From CAWKGC01 sp963849005 (GTDB lineage Bacteria > Pseudomonadota > Gammaproteobacteria > Burkholderiales > Usitatibacteraceae), in the NCBI GenBank assembly GCA_963849005.1, contig CAWKGC010000019.1, forward strand, positions 62,001 through 126,000: DNA of 64,000 nucleotides. Reading direction: 5' to 3'. Each line of letters begins with the position of its first letter. The first letter of the stretch is position 1. The notes beneath the pieces were generated by a model that saw only the letters and a list, made by a program, of their open reading frames with translations, made no database searches and was not told the origin of the DNA. The translations under genes were made by a program, and so were the position numbers. This document shows positions 35,419 through 45,055 of the stretch, one piece after another.

Positions 35419-36210
35419 ATGGCCACCCGCCTCGCGCCCGGGCAAGTCGGCGTCATTGCGCTTTCCGCGATCGTGGCGGTCCTCGCGGTCGTGATCCTGT
35501 GGGAGACGCAGTGGGGCGCAAGCCTGCACGAGCCGCTGCCCCAGAAGCCGCTTGCCGCGCCCGCTGCCGTGGAGCCGAAGCTGCTGCCCGTGCTGGTTGC
35601 CTCCGCGCCGGAACAGGCGTGGCCGGAGACCGGGGCGCGTCCCTTGTTCGTTCCCGGCCGCCGTCCCGCCCCCGCGTTGAACGCGCCCGCCGCAATGCGC
35701 AAGGGACAGTTCATCCTGCAAGGCACGACGATCGTCGGCCCGCTTTCGATCGCGATGTTCAAGGAAGTCTCCTCCGGAAAAGTCTTCCGCATCGAGAAGG
35801 GCAAGGAGCTGCTCGGCATGACGCTGGCCGAGGTGGGGCCGGCCAGCGCCAAGCTGCAGTCCGGTGACGATTTCGAAACGCTCCAGCTCCTGGTGACCAA
35901 GGCGCCGCCAGCCCCGCAGGCGGCGGCGCAGCCGGCTGCACAGGCCGGGCCGTTCGCATCCTCCGCACCGGGGCCCGGGCCGGTGCCGGCGGTAATGCCG
36001 GTCCCGCCGACCGCAGCCGCGGGAGGGCCGCCGGTGCCAATGCCCCCGACAGGGCGACCCGTGGGCATGCCTGCGGCGCCCGGCGCGCCCGGGGGAGCCG
36101 CGTCGACCGCGCCGCCGCCGACGGCAGGCCAGCCGAACATCACGCCCGACATGACCCCCGAAGAGATGCTCGCCCGGCGGCGCGCGGCGCGGCGCGCGCA
36201 ACAGCAGTGA
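35419..36210 (+). CDS. GspN/GspC-like protein with PulC homology region
   Basis: 263 residues from MATRLAPGQVGVIALSAIVA: one N-terminal TM, a periplasmic TGARPLFVPGRRPAP segment and a PulC-type HR domain (QFILQGTTIVGPLSIAMFKE; IEKGKELLGMTLAEVGPASA), then a Pro/Ala/Gly-rich tail. No PDZ domain. The position between gspM and gspD corresponds to XpsN in the Xanthomonas Xps system, where N connects the platform to the secretin. Because no separate GspC is seen, this protein probably does that job (inference). Confidence 0.75.
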   Translation: MATRLAPGQVGVIALSAIVAVLAVVILWETQWGASLHEPLPQKPLAAPAAVEPKLLPVLVASAPEQAWPETGARPLFVPGRRPAPALNAPAAMRKGQFILQGTTIVGPLSIAMFKEVSSGKVFRIEKGKELLGMTLAEVGPASAKLQSGDDFETLQLLVTKAPPAPQAAAQPAAQAGPFASSAPGPGPVPAVMPVPPTAAAGGPPVPMPPTGRPVGMPAAPGAPGGAASTAPPPTAGQPNITPDMTPEEMLARRRAARRAQQQ

Positions 36211-36271
36211 AATCGAGTGTGTCAGAATGTTGCCCTTTGTACGCCTTGGCCCCCATGAACGCGGAGAAGAA

Positions 36272-38479
36272 TTGAGCTTGAGCCAGCGAATCGCAACCCT
36301 TGCCTCCGCAGCCTGCGCCGCATTGCTCATCGCGTCGTGCTCGCTGATGAAGGCCGAGGACCTGTCGTCGCAGGTGATCGAGCAGCCCAAGGCCGACTTC
36401 GGGCCTGCGCGCCCGGCGAAGCCGCCGGTTGCAGCGAGTTCCGCCACGGCGGCCGACAAGCCGCGCGTCTTTCCCGGCACGGGCAATTTCCTGAACACCA
36501 AGCCGCCGGCGCCGCAGCCGCCGTCGGGCCCCGACGAGGCCAGCCTGAATTTCGAGGGCCTCGACGTGCGCGAGGCGGCCAAGGTGATCCTCGGCGATTA
36601 CCTTCGCGAGTCCTACACGGTGGCCCCGCAGCGTCACCGGCACGGTCACCTTCCGCACCGATCAAGCCGGTTCCGCGCAGCGCATTGCTGCCCATCCTCG
36701 AGATGCTGCTCAGGCAGAACAACGCTGCCGCGGTCCGCGAAGACGGCATCTTCAAGATCGTGCCGATCTCCTCGGTGCGCGGCTCCGTCTCCCCGCAACT
36801 GGGCGGCACCAACCTGCCGCTTCCGCAGGGGTTTTCCGTGATCGTGGTGCCGTTGAAGTTCGTGGGCGCCAAGGAAATGGCGAAGATCCTCGAACCTTTC
36901 TCCGCCGAGAACACGGTGCGCTTCGACGACGTGCGCAACCTCGTGATCATGGCCGGCAACCAGAGGGAATTGCGCCACCTCCTCGACACCATCGAATTGT
37001 TCGACGTCGACTGGCTGGCGGGCTTTTCCATCGGCATCTTCCCGATCCGCAGCTCGGACGTGAAGGCGCTGGTGGCCGACCTCGACAAGGTGTTCGGCGC
37101 GACCGCCACCGGGCCGCTCGCGGGCCTCGTGCGCGTGGTGCCGATCGAGCGCCTCAATTCGCTCCTCATCGTGACCACGCAGCCGAAATACCTCGAAAGC
37201 GCGAGGTCGTGGGTGGAGCGCCTCGACCAGCTGGGCGGCACCTCGACCGGTTCGCGACTGTTCGTCTACCAGGTGCGCAACGGCAAGGCCGAGAGCCTCG
37301 CCAACCTGATCAGCGAGCTGTTCACCAAGCGCAGCACCACGTCGGTGTCGCTGCCGCAGCTCGCGCCGGGCACCCGCGCGGCGCAGATCGGCGCGGCAGC
37401 AGCGGGATTGGCGGCCGGCACCGCGGTCCAGATCGGGCAGCAGCCGGCACAATCCCAGCCTTCGGCAGCCAGCTTCGCCATTCCCGGCGCGATCACCAAC
37501 GTGCAAAGCGACGTGCGCGTGATCGCCGACAAGGACAACAACGCGCTGCTGATCCTCGCCACGCCCAACGACTTCGAGATCATCGAGTCGGCGCTGAACA
37601 AGCTCGACGTGATCCAGAAACAGGTGCTCGTGGAAGTGACCGTCTGCGAGATCACGCTGGATGACACGCTCAAGTACGGCATCGACTGGTACATCAATGG
37701 CGGCGACCGCGTCGGCCCCAACAGCAGCGGGACGGCGGGTTCGCTGCAACCTCGGCGGGCTGCCGCCGCACGCCGCGCGGGCATTGTGCCGGCGTTCACC
37801 GGGCTGCAGCTGATCAACAGGCTCGGCGGCGATGTCCGCGTGGTGCTCAATGCGCTCGGCACCGACGGCAAGCTGGCGGTGCTCGCCACGCCCCAGCTCA
37901 TGGTGCTGGACAACCAGAAGGCGACGATCAAGATCGGCGACAAGATCTCGGTGCAGACGCAGCAGCAGACCGTCCCGGGGGCGGCTGTCGGGGTCATCAA
38001 CAGCTTCCAGTACATCGAGACGGGCATCCTGCTGTCGGTGACGCCGCGCATCAATTCCGGGCGGCCAGGTGACGCTGGAAATCAACCAGGAAGTGAGCGT
38101 TCCCCTGCCCACCTCGGTGCCCGGGGCCAACCCCGACATCAGCCAGCGCACCACGACGACGTCTGTAGTCGTGGCCTCGGGCGAATCGATCGTCCTCGGG
38201 GGCCTGATCCGCGAGGACAACACGTCGTCGAGCGCCGGCATCCCGCTGCTGTCGAAGATCCCGTTCCTCGGGGCGGCGTTCGGGTCGCAGAACGTGAAAA
38301 AGCGCCGCACCGAACTGATCATCCTGGTCCGCCCCATCGTGCTGACCGATTCCCGGCAAGCGGTCGCGGCCACCGAAGAGCTGCGCCGGAAGATGCCCTC
38401 CATCGAGGCGATGTTGCCGCCCAGGCAGGCTCCCCTCGCGCCGGATGTTCCGGCCTCCGCGCCGCCGGCTCCCCGTTAG
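36272..38479 (+). CDS. gspD: Type II secretin GspD, lipoprotein type; three apparent frameshifts
   Basis: About 734 residues after removing extra bases near 36634, 36659 and 38062. TTG 36272 was chosen: GGAG lies five bases upstream and it gives a proper lipoprotein signal (SQRIATLASAACAALLIASC); ATG 36227 is the alternative. N-domains include LNFEGLDVREAAKVILGDYL and AKEMAKILEPFSAENTVRFD; the secretin core has VLVEVTVCEITLDDTLKYGI and GESIVLGGLIREDNTSSSAG with IPLLSKIPFLGAAFGSQ. Outer-membrane exit channel. The stretch near 37740-37790 reads poorly and may hide compensating errors. Last gene of the E-to-D operon; a carried lipid anchor may remove the need for a GspS pilotin (inference). Confidence 0.92.
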
Positions 38480-38521
38480 TCGGGAGTGGCGCCCGACAAA
38501 CGGTCATTTTGGATCTTGCAC

Positions 38522-38549
38522 TTGACAATCCACTGCAGAATTCTATGAT
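38522..38549 (+). promoter_or_regulatory. Sigma-70 promoter after gspD
   Basis: TTGACA - 16 bases - TATGAT, near-consensus, inside an AT-rich stretch (38480-38660) that contrasts with the GC-rich surroundings. It would transcribe the lipoprotein gene at 38702 with a long (~145-base) leader. Confidence 0.7.
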
Positions 38550-38701
38550 AACTGCTTGATTGATCTGAATTGACTCTTTTGTTGCATTTGAGCAACAGTG
38601 TTGTAAAAATATGCAGAATTCGTTTGACGCCTTTTCTCAATTTGAATAATCTTTGTTCGGAGCCGTCCTTGGATCGAAGCAGGTTGGGAAGCGTTGCCGC
38701 A

Positions 38702-39094
38702 ATGGGTTTGTCGCTTGCAAGAGTTCTTGGCGTTGTGGTGGCGGTAGCCGGCTTTGCCGGGTGCGCCCTGCAGAGCGAGCCGAAAAGTGACGACGCGGTA
38801 GTCGAAGCCCGAGCCAAGGAAAGATGGCAGGCGTTGGTTGCCGGAGATGTGCCGAAGGCGTACGAGTTCCTCAGCCCGGGCAGCAAGACGGTGTATTCGC
38901 TGGATCTCTACCGGAGCGGCATGCGGCCCGGTTTCTGGAAGGCAGTCGACGTGGAAAAGGCCGAGTGCTCAGGCGATATCTGCGTGGTGTCCACCCAGTT
39001 GACGTATGTTTACAACGGCATGACGATCAAGACGCCGGCGAAGGAATCCTGGATCAGGGAAAAGGGAGTTTGGTGGTACTTGCACAAGTCGTAG
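38702..39094 (+). CDS. Small lipoprotein of unknown function
   Basis: 130 residues from MGLSLARVLGVVVAVAGFAG with lipobox FAGC (Cys21). The mature part, RAKERWQALVAGDVPKAYEF then LSPGSKTVYSLDLY and a C-terminal KESWIREKGVWWYLHK, looks like a compact SnoaL/NTF2-like fold (weak, by pattern). Start chosen for the lipoprotein signal; the frame is open 44 codons further upstream. Lies between the secretin gene and an abundant-looking exported protein; membership in the secretion system is not established. Confidence 0.65.
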   Translation: MGLSLARVLGVVVAVAGFAGCALQSEPKSDDAVVEARAKERWQALVAGDVPKAYEFLSPGSKTVYSLDLYRSGMRPGFWKAVDVEKAECSGDICVVSTQLTYVYNGMTIKTPAKESWIREKGVWWYLHKS

Positions 39095-39187
39095 TAGCGG
39101 GTCAGGTTGGGAGGGGCTTGATGCGTTCGCGAAAGCAATTGTGGAATTTCCCGGGGTAAGTTAAAATTCCCGCGTTGTAGCCTCCAA

Positions 39188-39201
39188 AAAGTGATCACTT
39201 T
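39188..39201. promoter_or_regulatory. Perfect 14-base palindrome upstream of exported protein gene
   Basis: AAAGTGATCACTTT, 28 bases before ATG 39229 and just ahead of the AAAGGAG ribosome site. Could be a small operator in the leader; no regulator can be named. Confidence 0.35.
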
Positions 39202-39228
39202 CATTTCTTCAAAGGAGTTACCTAAAAC

Positions 39229-40726
39229 ATGAATACGTTCAATAGAAAAGCCCTGACGGCAGCCGTTCTGGCCGGTCTCGGCGTCGCGGGCACCGCCCAC
39301 GCCGTCTATCAGGATCCGAATGGCCTTGGCCAGTCCCTGATCTATCCGTACTACTCGGTCCAGTCCAACCAAGCCACGAACACGGCCAACAACACCTACA
39401 TCAACGTCGTGAACACCACGGCGCAGGCGAAGGTGGTCAAGGTCCGTTTCCGTGAAGGCAAGGCCTCCTTCGAAGTACTGGACTTCAACCTCTACCTGTC
39501 GCCGTTCGACGTGTGGACCGCCGCGCTGATCCCGGCCGATGCGACCGCTTCCGGCGGCACGCGCCTGATCACCAGCGACAAGTCCTGCACGAACCCGGCC
39601 ATCCCGGCGATCGGCGTGGACTTCCGCAACTTCGCCTATGCCGGTGACGGCCTGGGCGATGGCCTCGACCGCACCCGCGAAGGCTATGCGGAAATGATCG
39701 AAATGGCCGTCATCATCGGTTCGGCCGCTGCTGCCGCAACGCACGCTGCAGCCACCGGCGCCCCGACCTGCACAGGCCTGACCGGCACGACGGTCGGCGG
39801 TGCAACGGGTCAAGTTTCCGTCGGCAACCGCACCGTCCCGACCGGCGGCCTGATGGGCTCCGGCACGCTGATCAACGTCATCGCAGGCAGCGATTCGGGC
39901 TACAAGTCGACCGCCCTGTCGAACGTGACCTCAGTCGAGATCTATTCGGAAATCGGCACGGAACTCGGCAACTTCACCAACGCTGACGCGACCTCGATCG
40001 TAGTCGCGAACAATTCCGCGTACATCGCCTCCTGGTCCCCGATTGGTGGCGTGGCAGCAGGCGTGAACGCTGTTTCGTCGACCATGATGCACACCACGGC
40101 GATCAACGAGTACGTGCTGGACACGGCCACCCGTTCGAACAGCGACTGGGTCGTCACGTTCCCGACCAAGTGGTACTACTACGCGATCCCGACCCCGGTC
40201 ACGCCGTTCACGGCCGTGCTCGGTGACAACGGCGCGTGCGAGTCGGTCGCGGTCACGTTCTTCAACCGCGAAGAAGCCGGCGCAGTGGCTTCCGGTGCAG
40301 ACTTCTCGCCGAGGCCCCCGGGAGCGCCGGGCTCGTCGCTGTGCTGGGAATCGACTGTCGTGAGCTGGAGAAACGGCACGGCAGCCATGCCTACGGGCAC
40401 GACGTCCGGCCCGCTGGCTTCGGTCAACACGGCAGTGATCAACGTCACGTCGGGCTTCCAGGCCGGCTGGGCAGCGATCCTGTTCAACGGCACGAACGCT
40501 TCGGCAACCGGTATCACGTCGGATGCAACGTCGCTCACCTTCAACCTCGCCGTCCCCGGCGCTGTTGCGCGGTGCCCAGACGTTCTTCGGCCTGCCGACC
40601 GTGGGCTTCCTGGTGCGCAGCTTCGTGAACGGAACGATTCCGGCCACGGCGCCCGCTACGGGATCTGTGCTCTCGGCCTACAGCAGCGCGTTCGACCACA
40701 GCTTCCGCCAGCGCATCACGCCGTAA
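39229..40726 (+). CDS. Exported protein of unknown function; one apparent frameshift
   Basis: About 498 residues after removing one extra base near 40560-40570. Signal peptide MNTFNRKALTAAVLAGLGVAGTAHA, then VYQDPNGLGQSLIYPYYSVQ, followed by a predominantly beta, Thr/Ala/Gly/Asn-rich sequence with few cysteines, ending AYSSAFDHSFRQRITP. Strong ribosome site (AAAGGAG) and its own terminator suggest high expression. I do not recognise a characterised family; I recall similar DPNGLGQ-starting hypothetical proteins in other Proteobacteria. No membrane anchor, lipobox or barrel-ending Phe, so it is either periplasmic or released, possibly through the adjoining type II system (inference). Confidence 0.75.
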
Positions 40727-40782
40727 TCGCCTGAAAGTCGCCGCAGCAGTGCAACAAGGCGACCAACGGCAAGCAGCACCAG

Positions 40783-40813
40783 ACGGGCAGACTTCGGTCT
40801 GCCCGTTTTTTTT
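40783..40813 (+). terminator. Rho-independent terminator
   Basis: Perfect 10-bp stem ACGGGCAGAC / GTCTGCCCGT with a TTCG tetraloop, followed by eight T. Ends the exported protein transcript. Confidence 0.95.
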
Positions 40814-40860
40814 GTTAGACTTGAAACATGAGCACGGCATCCAGGGAGGTGGTAGTGCCG

Positions 40861-40866
40861 TATAAT
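40861..40866 (+). promoter_or_regulatory. Probable -10 element
   Basis: TATAAT 58 bases before ATG 40925, after the previous terminator. No clear -35 at the usual spacing. Confidence 0.45.
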
Positions 40867-40924
40867 CCACAACTTACGGGCCGAAGTTGAAGTTGGCCGC
40901 CTGACCTTGAAAGGATTGTCCGAC

Positions 40925-42129
40925 ATGACGATGCGAAACCCCATTTCCGTGTTGCTCGCCGCCGCTGCCTTGGCTATCGGCCTTGGCGCGCAGGCGCAGA
41001 CCAACACCCTTACCGTCTCCGGCACGCTGACCGGCGGCACCTGTAACTACACCTCGGTTTCGCAGACCAACGGTGCATACACCTTCGCCTGCAGCGGCGC
41101 GGTGGCTACCGCGCCCGTTTGTACGCCACAGGCCTCGGCGCCATCGATCGCGCCGGGCCAAACGTCGACACTGACCGCAAATTGCACCCAGAGCCCGACT
41201 TCCTGGACATGGACGACCCCGGCAACTGCCGGAGCGCCTGCGGCACCAACTGGAGCATCCGGCCTCTTGACGTTTGCCACGGCCGGCGTCTACACATATA
41301 CCGTTACGGGAACCAACACGGCGGGCACCAGCACGACTCCGGGCAGCGTGACGGTGACTGTCGCCAACCCGACCGTCGTGCCGACCTGCGTGCCTACGGC
41401 CACGCCCGCAACGGTCACCGTCGGCACCGGTTCCACGACGCTCGCCGCCAACTGCAACAACGCGCCGACCGTCTGGGTCTGGGCAACGCCGACCACCCCG
41501 GCGGGCGCACCGGACATGCCGGGCGCCGCGTCCGGCGCGGCCGGGCCAACCGCCTCGGCCTCGATCGGTCCTTTCCCCACAGTGGGCAAATACACCTACG
41601 CCGTGGGCGGCGTCAACTCGATCGGCCCGAGCGCCGTGGCGACTGTGGACGTCGACGTCGTCGCCGCGACCACCTGCGTGGCGCCGGCAATTCCCCCGAA
41701 GTTGTACCCGGCAGCGGGTGAGAGCTATCGGCAGCATGTACATGGCACTCCCCAAGGGTTTCACCAGCGGAGCGGCAGCGATCACAATGCCCCTGAACGG
41801 GACCAAGGACGTCATGTACGCCCGCTACAACGCGGTCGGATCCGCGGAAACGCCGACACGATCCGACGTCCAGTTGGTGGTCTCGAAATGCCCGGGTGAT
41901 TTCGACAATATCGTCGACAAAGTGACCGGCGGGAAGTGCGCCTACATGGGCGGGAAAACCGGCGGTGAACTCAGCTGCCAACTGCCGGCCGGGAAATATT
42001 ACCTCAACATGCGCCACGTCTATCCCAATGCTTCCTGGACCGGGCCCCTGATCCCGCTGAAGGACAGTTGTGGCACGACGGCAGCGCCCCTATACGGGTA
42101 CCTGCGCGCACAACATCGCGATCCAATAG
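40925..42129 (+). CDS. Exported protein with Ig/PKD-like repeats; two apparent frameshifts
   Basis: About 400 residues after removing extra bases near 41722 and 42090. Signal peptide MTMRNPISVLLAAAALAIGLGAQAQ. Two PKD/Ig-like repeats: SIAPGQTSTLTANCTQSPTS then WTWTTPATAGAP, and ATVTVGTGSTTLAANCNNAP then WVWATPTTPAGAP, each with a single Cys before the Trp pair. The C-terminal ~150 residues are a separate domain (GSMYMALPKGFTSGAAAITM; CAYMGGKTGGELSCQLPAGK) ending YTGTCAHNIAIQ. That end is supported because a terminator follows 25 bases later; without the second repair the frame would run through the terminator. Function unknown; adhesion or carbohydrate contact is possible. Confidence 0.72.
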
Positions 42130-42153
42130 CCAGGGATCCTTCCGCAACCCCTC

Positions 42154-42190
42154 GCGCCTGTCCGGATCTCCGGGCAGGCGCCTTTCGTTT
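42154..42190 (+). terminator. Rho-independent terminator
   Basis: 12-bp stem GCGCCTGTCCGG / CCGGGCAGGCGC (one G-T pair) with loop ATCT, followed by CTTTCGTTT. It ends ten bases before the ppiC-type ATG, so that gene needs read-through or a promoter within this stretch. Confidence 0.8.
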
Positions 42191-42199
42191 GGACGTCCC

Positions 42200-43174
42200 A
42201 TGAAGCTTGCTCCCTTGTTCCTTGCCGCCTTCGCCGCATTGCCGGCTGCGGCCCAGAAGCCGGTCGCGCCCGCCACTCCGCTGATCGCCAACGGCGCTGT
42301 CGTCATAACCGCCGAGGACTTCGAAGGCAACATGCTGCGCATTCCCGAGAACCTGCGGCATGAATCGCGCGCCAGCCTCGAGCGCGTGAGCCAGATGAGC
42401 GACAACCTGTTCATCAACCGCATGCTCGCCGAAGAGGCGCGCAAGGGCGGCATGGAAAAGGATCCCCTCGTGCAGGCGCGCGCGCGGCAGATCGTCGACG
42501 CCTTCCTTGCCGGCCGTTACCTCGAGGAATACGAAAAAAACCTGAAGATGCCGGACCTCGAAGCGCGGGCGCGCGAGATCTACGTCTCCGAGCCGCTGCG
42601 CTTCCGCATCCCGGAATCCTACGACCTTGACCACATCGTGGTGAGCACGGTGGGGCGCACGCGCGCCATGGCGCTCGAGCGCTTGAAGGAAGCGGAAGCG
42701 CGCATCCAGGCGGGCGAGGATTTCCTCGTGGTGGCCAGCATGTACAACGAAGCGTCGCGCGCGACGGGCACGTCCGGAAGGCTCGGCCCCGTCACGGTGG
42801 GCTCGGTCGAGCCGGCGCTCCTCGAAGCGGCCGCCAAGCTGCCCGTGGGCGGCCTCTCGGGCCCGATCGCGACCAAGAATGGTTTCCACCTGATCAAGGT
42901 CAACGCCAAGGTCCCGGCAGGCAAGCGCTCCTTCGAGGAAGCACGCGCGGGCATCATCGCCGACGAACGCGGCAAGATCTCGAAGAAGGCGATGGAAGAC
43001 ATGATCCAGTCATTCCGCTCCGATCCCGCGACCAAAGTCGACCAGGCGGCGATGGAGGCGCTGGTGCAGGACATCCCGCGCGACCAGATCCAACAGCTGT
43101 ATCGCCAACAGGCGGAACAGGCCAAGGCCGCGGAAGACGCCAAAAAAGCGGCAGCCGCCGCCAAGGCGAAGTAG
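42200..43174 (+). CDS. Periplasmic PpiC/parvulin-type peptidyl-prolyl isomerase
   Basis: 324 residues. Signal peptide MKLAPLFLAAFAALPAAAQ. N-terminal SurA-N-like helical region (LFINRMLAEEARKGGMEKDP), parvulin domain about 145-245 (YDLDHIVVSTVGRTRAMALE; LGPVTVGSVEPALLEAAAKL; SGPIATKNGFHLIKV), and a charged helical Lys/Ala-rich tail. Likely a chaperone for exported proteins. Follows two exported-protein genes and may serve them or outer-membrane proteins generally. Confidence 0.87.
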   Translation: MKLAPLFLAAFAALPAAAQKPVAPATPLIANGAVVITAEDFEGNMLRIPENLRHESRASLERVSQMSDNLFINRMLAEEARKGGMEKDPLVQARARQIVDAFLAGRYLEEYEKNLKMPDLEARAREIYVSEPLRFRIPESYDLDHIVVSTVGRTRAMALERLKEAEARIQAGEDFLVVASMYNEASRATGTSGRLGPVTVGSVEPALLEAAAKLPVGGLSGPIATKNGFHLIKVNAKVPAGKRSFEEARAGIIADERGKISKKAMEDMIQSFRSDPATKVDQAAMEALVQDIPRDQIQQLYRQQAEQAKAAEDAKKAAAAAKAK

Positions 43175-43180
43175 GAGCTC

Positions 43181-45055
43181 TCAGCTCCCGGCGCGTGCGA
43201 AGGCCGCGAGCGCGCCGTCCCACCCCGACTCGCCCTCGCGCAGCATGCGGCACTGCGGGAACCAGAGCGAACGGCCATCCGCGCCGGTCGCCCAGCGCCA
43301 TTCCGCCGGGTAAGGGATGAGCACATCGGAGCCGCGGCCGAGCAATGCCATCAGGTGCACGTTGGTGTTGTCCACGCAGACATGGCTGTCGACCGCCGCG
43401 AGCAGCCCCAGCATCGCATCGAGGTCTTCGTTCCATTGCGAGAGATCCGCGATCGGGCGAAGCGCATTGAGCGCATCCATTTCCCCCGGGTGCATCCCCC
43501 GCTGCACTGACACCAGGGTTCCCGCGGCGGGCAGCGCAGGCAGCAGTCGCGCGGCATCGATGACGCGCGGCAGCACTTCCCGGCCTTGCACGCTCCTCGT
43601 CACGCCTGCGCGCCAGGTGAGGGCGGTGTAAGGCGGCTCGCCGGCAAGGGCGAGCGCCTGTCGCGCCTTCTCGACCGCCTCGGCGGAGGCCGCGACTGAG
43701 AGCGAAGGCGGAATGGATTCGTCGCCGAGTCGCTGCGCGAGCCGGGGCAGGTCGGGCAGCAGCACAGCGACGTCTTCCTTCGCAAGCGCGCCGTCGAGGT
43801 CGCGATCGAGCACGAGCCCCTCGACGCGGGAGAGGATCGGCCAGAGGCGAGGCGTGCAGCGCAGCCGCACCGACCAGCCGCGCGCCCGCAACGCTGGCCA
43901 CCATCTCAGGAAGAACAGCACGTCGCCCAGCCCCTGCTCCTCGATGAGCACCAGCGCGCGGCTGCGCTCCAGCCGCTCCGGCAGGTCGGGCTCCTCGGCG
44001 CGGGCGACGTTCACGCCGCGCGCCCAGTGCGGGATCGCAAGCGGCCGCCACGAATACTCGCGCCACGCGCGATCGAATTTCGCCGCCGAGAGCAGGAGCT
44101 GCGAAAGGCCGAAGTGCGCCTCCGCATGATCGGGGCGCAGCGCAATTGCCTTGCCGAATCCCGACTCGGCCTCCGCGAGCCGGCCGGCGCGCGCCAGCGC
44201 ATTGGCGCGATTGTGCTGCGCGCCCGCGTCGTCCGGCGCGATCGCCACCGCCTTGTCGAAAACGGAAAGGCTTTCCGCGAGCCTCCCCTGCCGCGCCAGC
44301 AGGCTGCCGAGGTTGATGGCCACCGAGGGCAGGCCCGGAGCGATCGCCATCGCTTCGCGCAGCATCTTCTCCGCGCCCGCGCTGTCGCCCGAGGCCTCCA
44401 TCGCCAGCGCGAGGTTCGAGCGGGTCTCGGCATCGTCGGACTTGCCCTGCACGACGGCGCGCAGGGGCGCTATCGCTTCGGCCGCCCGGCCCTGCCTGAG
44501 CAGCGCGATGCCCAGCCCGCCCAGCGCGGTGAGCAGCGTGGGGCGCAGGGCCAGCGCGGCGCGATAGGCGCGCTCGGCCTCCGCATGGCGGCCAAGCCGG
44601 GCGAGCACGAGGCCCAGGTTGTTCTGCGCCTCGAAGAATTTCGGCTCGATGCCGAGCGCGTGCTGGAAGGTCTCGAGCGCGCCCGGCAGGTCGCCGAGGT
44701 CGACCTGGCAGAGCCCCAGCGCATTCATCGCCTGCACGTTATTCGGCGCGAGGCGGATCGACTCGAAAAGCGGGTGGATCGCCTCCATGGTCCTTCCCTG
44801 CAATCGCAGCGACAACCCCAGCGACTGCTGCGCCGAAGGGTCGAGCGGGTCGATGGCCAGTGCTTCGCGGATCATCGGTTCCGCGCCGGCCGGGTCGCCC
44901 CCTTCGAGGATGAGGAAGCCGCGCAGGTGGATCGCGGGCGAGAAGCGCGGGTGGTTGCGCAGGATCGCCTCGCAAGCCGCCGCCGCCTCGCCCCGGTGGC
45001 CCTGTTCGTAGAGCGAGAAGGCGAGCTTGAAGGACTGGTTCGGGCTGGCGCTCAT
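43181..45055 (-). CDS. TPR-glycosyltransferase (paralogue 1)
   Basis: 624 residues. About ten TPR units (to ~residue 350; e.g. PNNVQAMNALGLCQVDLGDL, PDDAGAQHNRANALARAGRL) joined to a GT9-like domain: RALVLIEEQGLGDVLFFLRW, YTALTWRAGVTRSVQG, VSVQRGMHPGEMDAL, CVDNTNVHLMALLGRG and IPYPAEWRWATG...LWFPQCRMLRE. It belongs to the TPR-containing glycosyltransferase family found in glycosylation loci. Where the family usually has D-T-S-x-A-H-L, this protein has DNTNVHL. Cytoplasmic. Last gene of a three-gene minus-strand operon, overlapping the previous stop by four bases. Confidence 0.85.
   Translation of the reverse strand: MSASPNQSFKLAFSLYEQGHRGEAAAACEAILRNHPRFSPAIHLRGFLILEGGDPAGAEPMIREALAIDPLDPSAQQSLGLSLRLQGRTMEAIHPLFESIRLAPNNVQAMNALGLCQVDLGDLPGALETFQHALGIEPKFFEAQNNLGLVLARLGRHAEAERAYRAALALRPTLLTALGGLGIALLRQGRAAEAIAPLRAVVQGKSDDAETRSNLALAMEASGDSAGAEKMLREAMAIAPGLPSVAINLGSLLARQGRLAESLSVFDKAVAIAPDDAGAQHNRANALARAGRLAEAESGFGKAIALRPDHAEAHFGLSQLLLSAAKFDRAWREYSWRPLAIPHWARGVNVARAEEPDLPERLERSRALVLIEEQGLGDVLFFLRWWPALRARGWSVRLRCTPRLWPILSRVEGLVLDRDLDGALAKEDVAVLLPDLPRLAQRLGDESIPPSLSVAASAEAVEKARQALALAGEPPYTALTWRAGVTRSVQGREVLPRVIDAARLLPALPAAGTLVSVQRGMHPGEMDALNALRPIADLSQWNEDLDAMLGLLAAVDSHVCVDNTNVHLMALLGRGSDVLIPYPAEWRWATGADGRSLWFPQCRMLREGESGWDGALAAFARAGS

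Noticed and set aside
33063..36152. 1029-codon minus-strand open frame across gspK-gspN
   Set aside because: Low-complexity Gly/Arg-rich composition and no start site; crosses four well-supported secretion genes on the other strand.
36227..36271. ATG 36227 as the gspD start
   Set aside because: It would put 15 extra, partly charged residues before the lipoprotein signal; TTG 36272 has a GGAG site and gives a normal signal length. Kept only as an alternative.
42130..42203. Extension of the Ig-repeat protein to a stop at 42203
   Set aside because: That frame runs through a strong terminator hairpin and into the ppiC start; a one-base repair near 42090 gives a stop at 42129, before the terminator.
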